From contig CAJKOS010000083.1 of assembly GCA_905201565.1 (NCBI GenBank), positions 1-7,690 of the forward strand: a stretch of 7,690 nt of DNA. The letters are read 5' to 3'. The DNA is from an uncultured Erysipelotrichaceae bacterium. Its GTDB lineage: Bacteria; Bacillota_I; Bacilli_A; Erysipelotrichales; Erysipelotrichaceae. Positions 4,570 to 7,690 of this stretch are shown piece by piece. Under the pieces are notes generated by a model that saw only the letters and a list, made by a program, of their open reading frames with translations, was not told where the DNA came from and searched no databases. The translations under genes were made by a program, and so were the position numbers. The stretch's first letter is position 1, and each line of letters starts with the position of its first letter.

Positions 4570-6212
4570 CAGCTTCTGTTCCTTTCAAACAGTTCTCGTG
4601 CAGCCTGTATAGAAGCTTCTGTTACCTCCCCCGAAGAAATGAGGGCAAGCTGACGGATTCTTTCCTCTTCATCCAGTTGTGTAACAGTCGTTCTTGTATC
4701 ATTATCATCACTGGATTTGGATACCAGGTACTGCATCTCTGCACAACTTGCGACAGGTGCAAGATGGGTGACGGCAAATACCTGACATGACTTTGACAAA
4801 GCGCGCATTTCCTTGCCGATAGAAGTCGCTACCGGACCGCTGACACCGGTATCAATTTCATCAAAGATGACGGTTTCAATACCCTGTAATCTAGTAAAGA
4901 TTACCTTGAGACCAAGCATGAGTCTTGAAAGTTCACCACCAGAAGCGGTCTTTGACAGCGGTTTGAGGTCTTCGCCTTTATTCATGGAAATCAGAAATTC
5001 CACCCTGTCACTGCCATACACAGATGGTCTGCCTTCTGTTATAGAAGTCTTGAATCGTGCATTTGGCAGCATCAGTTCCCTGAGATGGACCATGACTTCT
5101 TCATCGAGGTTATGGCATCCCATCATGCGCACTTCATGGAGTTTTGCTGCAAAGGTGTCATATTCCTGCTTTGCCCTTGCAATTTGCTTATCAATCTTTG
5201 CAAGATATTCCTGCTTATGGGCAAACATATCAACCTGCTGCTGCAGTTCATCCTTTTTGGCAAGGATGTCTTCTATGGTATGTCCATACTTGCGCTTGAG
5301 TTTCTGGATGGTATAGAGCCTTTCTTCCATGGCATTGATTTCTTCTTCTGAAAGATCCATGGTATCCCGCAATGCGCCTAAAGACTCCAGGGCATCGACC
5401 ATATTGTAGTAGGCATCAGAGAAGGCAGACTGCACCTTTTCAATCTCATCATCCGCCTTCAAAGACTCGATGGTCCTCAACATGTTATACAAACCACCTG
5501 ATACCTCTTCATCATAGGTTGTGAAGATGACATTGAGCTTGTCATAAGAGTCACGGACTGCCTTGTACTGTTTCTCTTTTGCCTCAAGTTCTTCATCTTC
5601 ACCAGGTGTTAATGAAGCTTCTTCTATCTCTTTGATCTGGTAAGAGAAATAGCTGAGGTCATTTTCGTTATATGTACTGTTTAAAGCTTCTTCTTTTTCC
5701 TTTTCCAGCCTGCGCAGTGCACCATATTTATCTTCTGTTTCTTTCAGCAGTTCTTCATCCTGCAGGTATCGGTCAAGAAGATGGATGTGCAGGGAATCTT
5801 TGAGCAGATAGGCATTGTCGCGCTGACCATGGATGTCAATTTCATCCTGCAGAGCATCACGCAATAGTGACAATGTCACAACCCGGTGGTCAATGCGGGC
5901 AACACTTTTGTTAGAGGCATGCAGTTCACGTGTAAATGTCGTTTCCTCTTCTGTTTCAAAACCTGCTTCTTCCAATACACGTGCCGCATGGGAATTCTTA
6001 TCGAAGGTGAATGTGCCTTCAATAATGGCTTTGTCTTTCCCTTTCATGATAAAAGAGGCGCTGGCACGCTCTGCACAAAGCAGAGAAATCGCATCGATCA
6101 GGATGGATTTGCCGGCACCTGTTTCACCAGTAAAGGCGCTGAATCCTTCTTCAAAGTCGAGGTTCAGCTCATCAATCAACACAAAGTTTTTAATATACAG
6201 ATGTCTGATCAT
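4569..6212 (-). CDS. recN: DNA repair protein RecN
   Basis: This 547-residue protein is an SMC-like ATPase that gathers DNA ends and assists RecA in double-strand break repair. Its length is close to E. coli RecN (about 553). The N-terminal head starts MIRHLYIKNFVLIDELNLDF and has the Walker A motif GETGAGKS (29-36). The middle (about 150-360) is glutamate- and lysine-rich helical coiled coil, shorter than in true SMC proteins, as is usual for RecN. The C-terminal head holds the ABC signature SGGELSR (424-430), Walker B VIFDEID (448-454) and the switch-histidine region VTHLAPVAS (481-489). The start ATG lies in an ATGA overlap with the dxs stop and has no clear SD just upstream, so translation probably depends on ribosomes finishing dxs. 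In many Firmicutes recN follows dxs, a TlyA-type gene and argR; here the last two are absent between them. Confidence 0.97.
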   Translation of the reverse strand: MIRHLYIKNFVLIDELNLDFEEGFSAFTGETGAGKSILIDAISLLCAERASASFIMKGKDKAIIEGTFTFDKNSHAARVLEEAGFETEEETTFTRELHASNKSVARIDHRVVTLSLLRDALQDEIDIHGQRDNAYLLKDSLHIHLLDRYLQDEELLKETEDKYGALRRLEKEKEEALNSTYNENDLSYFSYQIKEIEEASLTPGEDEELEAKEKQYKAVRDSYDKLNVIFTTYDEEVSGGLYNMLRTIESLKADDEIEKVQSAFSDAYYNMVDALESLGALRDTMDLSEEEINAMEERLYTIQKLKRKYGHTIEDILAKKDELQQQVDMFAHKQEYLAKIDKQIARAKQEYDTFAAKLHEVRMMGCHNLDEEVMVHLRELMLPNARFKTSITEGRPSVYGSDRVEFLISMNKGEDLKPLSKTASGGELSRLMLGLKVIFTRLQGIETVIFDEIDTGVSGPVATSIGKEMRALSKSCQVFAVTHLAPVASCAEMQYLVSKSSDDNDTRTTVTQLDEEERIRQLALISSGEVTEASIQAARELFERNRS

Positions 6213-7690
6213 ATAATCTTGTTCAACTCATCGATGATGGAATTGAGGTCAATATGCATCTCTTTGCGAAGGCGGGTTTCAGCCCCCTGCTGCACATAGT
6301 GATCACCAATACCCATCCGGCGCATGTTCATGGCAAGTCCATTATCGCACAACCAGCCAAGAATTGCTTCCGAAAGTCCGCCACTCAGCATATCCGATTC
6401 ATAGACGAGCACCGGCATATTGCTATTTGCAATTTCCCTTAACATGTCTTCATCCATCGGCTTGAAAAACCGGCAGTTGACCACCGTGACCGGAATCTCA
6501 TTGCCTTTGAGCTTTTCATAAATCGTATTGACTGCAGGTCCATATGTCAAGAGATACGCCTTATCATGGTCTGTCACAGACAATTTCTCCCATGAACCAA
6601 TCACAAGTTCATGCATATTCTCTTCTGTTGGTTTTCTGACCACACCCTTTGGATAGCGGATCGCAAATGGATGCTTCTGATGGAAGGCAGTATAAAGAAG
6701 ATCCCTTGCCTCATCTGCACTTGCAGGCTGGGCAAGGATGAGGTTAGGAAGAGGTCTTAACAAACCAATATCAAAGATACCATGGTGGGTTTCACCATCA
6801 TCCCCGACTAGTCCTGCATGGTCAATACCGATGACTACCGGCAAATCCATACGGCATACATCATGGTTGATCTGGTCATATGCCCTCTGTAAGAAAGAAC
6901 TGTAGACCGGAAGATATGGACGCTTGCCAGAAATGGCAAGACCTGCCGCAAATGTCATGCTGTGCTCTTCCGTAATACCACAATCAAAGGAACGATCCGG
7001 ATGCCTTGCAAAGAAGTTCTGCAGTCCGCTTCCCTGGATCATGGCTGGTGTCAGGGCGATGATATCTTTGTTTTCATCCGCAAAATCAGAAACGGTATTT
7101 GAGAAAAGATCTGCCCATTTGACATAGCCATCCGGTACACCATGCAATGGCTTTCCCGTTTCAATATTGAATGGTCCTACACCATGCCATCTGCCTTCAC
7201 GGTCATTTTCACAATAGCGGTAACCCTTTCCCTTACGGGTGATGACATGTACCACAACCGGTCCATCATGTTTTTCTGCTACCCGCAATACCTGGATGAG
7301 GTCCGCAAGATTATGACCATCTACCGGTCCCATGTATTCCAGGTTGAACTCACCAAAAATACCAGCATCGAGAATCGTTTCCTTGATACCCTGTTTGAAT
7401 GACATCAATCCGGAATAAATAGAACGTCCCAAATCATTGTGACTGAGGTTTTCCTTCAATCCTTCCTTGAATCTGTTATATCCATTGGATGCCCGAAGGT
7501 TGGCAAAACTCTTTGCCATAGCACCTACATTTTTGGAAATGGACATGTTGTTATCATTGAACACAATGACCATCTTCCGCTTCTCTTCACCAATATCATT
7601 CAATGCTTCAAGTGCCATACCACTGCCAAGGGCACCATCCCCAATGACCGGCACAACCGCATAGTTTTCATGGTTGAGGTCACGGGCAAC
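6209..7690 (-). CDS. dxs: 1-deoxy-D-xylulose-5-phosphate synthase (5' end cut by window)
   Basis: Dxs joins pyruvate and glyceraldehyde 3-phosphate with thiamine diphosphate to start the MEP isoprenoid pathway; it is cytoplasmic and dimeric. The frame stays open to base 7690, giving 493 residues here. Aligning GDGAL to E. coli G151-D152-G153 implies about 134 N-terminal residues lie beyond the edge. Seen here, counted from the edge residue: the ThDP/Mg motif GDG (17-19) to NDN (45-47); a histidine equivalent to E. coli H299 at 169; the catalytic glutamate in ITEEH at 241 (E370); FLQRAYDQ (266-273); DGETHHG with 302 equivalent to H431; and the C-terminal domain with VYESDMLSGG. Two differences stand out: DHAGLVG in place of DRAGLVG (position 291, E. 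coli R420) and RYPKG in place of RYPRG (position 348, E. coli R478). It is the first visible gene of the recN operon; the promoter is outside the window. Confidence 0.95.
   Translation of the reverse strand, partial: VARDLNHENYAVVPVIGDGALGSGMALEALNDIGEEKRKMVIVFNDNNMSISKNVGAMAKSFANLRASNGYNRFKEGLKENLSHNDLGRSIYSGLMSFKQGIKETILDAGIFGEFNLEYMGPVDGHNLADLIQVLRVAEKHDGPVVVHVITRKGKGYRYCENDREGRWHGVGPFNIETGKPLHGVPDGYVKWADLFSNTVSDFADENKDIIALTPAMIQGSGLQNFFARHPDRSFDCGITEEHSMTFAAGLAISGKRPYLPVYSSFLQRAYDQINHDVCRMDLPVVIGIDHAGLVGDDGETHHGIFDIGLLRPLPNLILAQPASADEARDLLYTAFHQKHPFAIRYPKGVVRKPTEENMHELVIGSWEKLSVTDHDKAYLLTYGPAVNTIYEKLKGNEIPVTVVNCRFFKPMDEDMLREIANSNMPVLVYESDMLSGGLSEAILGWLCDNGLAMNMRRMGIGDHYVQQGAETRLRKEMHIDLNSIIDELNKII

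Noticed and set aside
3397..4620. LexA/DinR box near dinB or recN
   Set aside because: No GAAC-N4-GTTC palindrome was found. GAACAGTTCC near 3606 has the wrong spacing and lies within coding sequence.
4813..6299. Several + strand frames opposite recN and the dxs end
   Set aside because: They are antisense to RecN and Dxs, which are complete and motif-rich in the - strand.
7652..7654. GTG as the start of dxs
   Set aside because: The frame continues upstream to the window edge as VARDLNHENYAV, matching the residues before the GDG motif in Dxs. The GTG is therefore an internal valine and the gene is cut by the edge.
1..7690. Mobile elements, CRISPR arrays, tRNA or rRNA genes
   Set aside because: No spaced direct repeats, transposase-like product, terminal inverted repeats or tRNA/rRNA sequence was recognised. 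The only recombinase is a housekeeping Xer type in an operon with repair genes.

Overview
The window reads as chromosomal DNA of a low-to-moderate GC Firmicute. The gene set and the direct dxs-recN-dinB-xerD order suggest the Erysipelotrichia, but that placement is inference from protein character and gene order, not a database match. It holds eight recognisable protein genes in two convergent blocks, with almost no spare DNA. No RNA genes, insertion sequences or CRISPR arrays were seen.

Left block (1-2353, + strand). After an unresolved edge fragment comes hup, a complete HU-type DNA-binding protein with a promoter, ribosome binding site and short terminator. A compact three-gene unit follows: a GNAT acetyltransferase fused to a cysteine-containing C-terminal domain, a small lipoprotein whose start overlaps the acetyltransferase end, and a YbjQ/UPF0145-family protein carrying an N-terminal four-cysteine zinc-finger-like module. 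A good hairpin terminator closes this unit.

Right block (2440-7690, - strand, transcribed right to left). dxs (cut by the right edge), recN, dinB and a xerD-type tyrosine recombinase are joined by 4-, 1- and 4-base stop/start overlaps, so they are almost certainly one transcript with coupled translation. It links isoprenoid precursor synthesis (Dxs), double-strand break repair (RecN), translesion synthesis (Pol IV) and site-specific recombination (Xer). A hairpin terminator lies just past the xerD stop.

The most interesting site is the 138-base gap where the blocks converge. Besides a terminator for each side, it holds a 28-base element (2398-2425) with the 11-6-11 layout of a bacterial dif site and strong resemblance to the known B. 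subtilis and E. coli dif sequences. It starts about 35 bases downstream of the Xer recombinase stop codon. A recombinase next to its own dif is a recognised arrangement for single-recombinase Xer systems (XerS/difSL, XerH/difH) but not the usual one for XerC/XerD. The convergence of both gene blocks on the element would also fit a replication terminus. A second point of note is that the Dxs has His and Lys where E. coli Dxs has the two substrate-phosphate-binding arginines R420 and R478.
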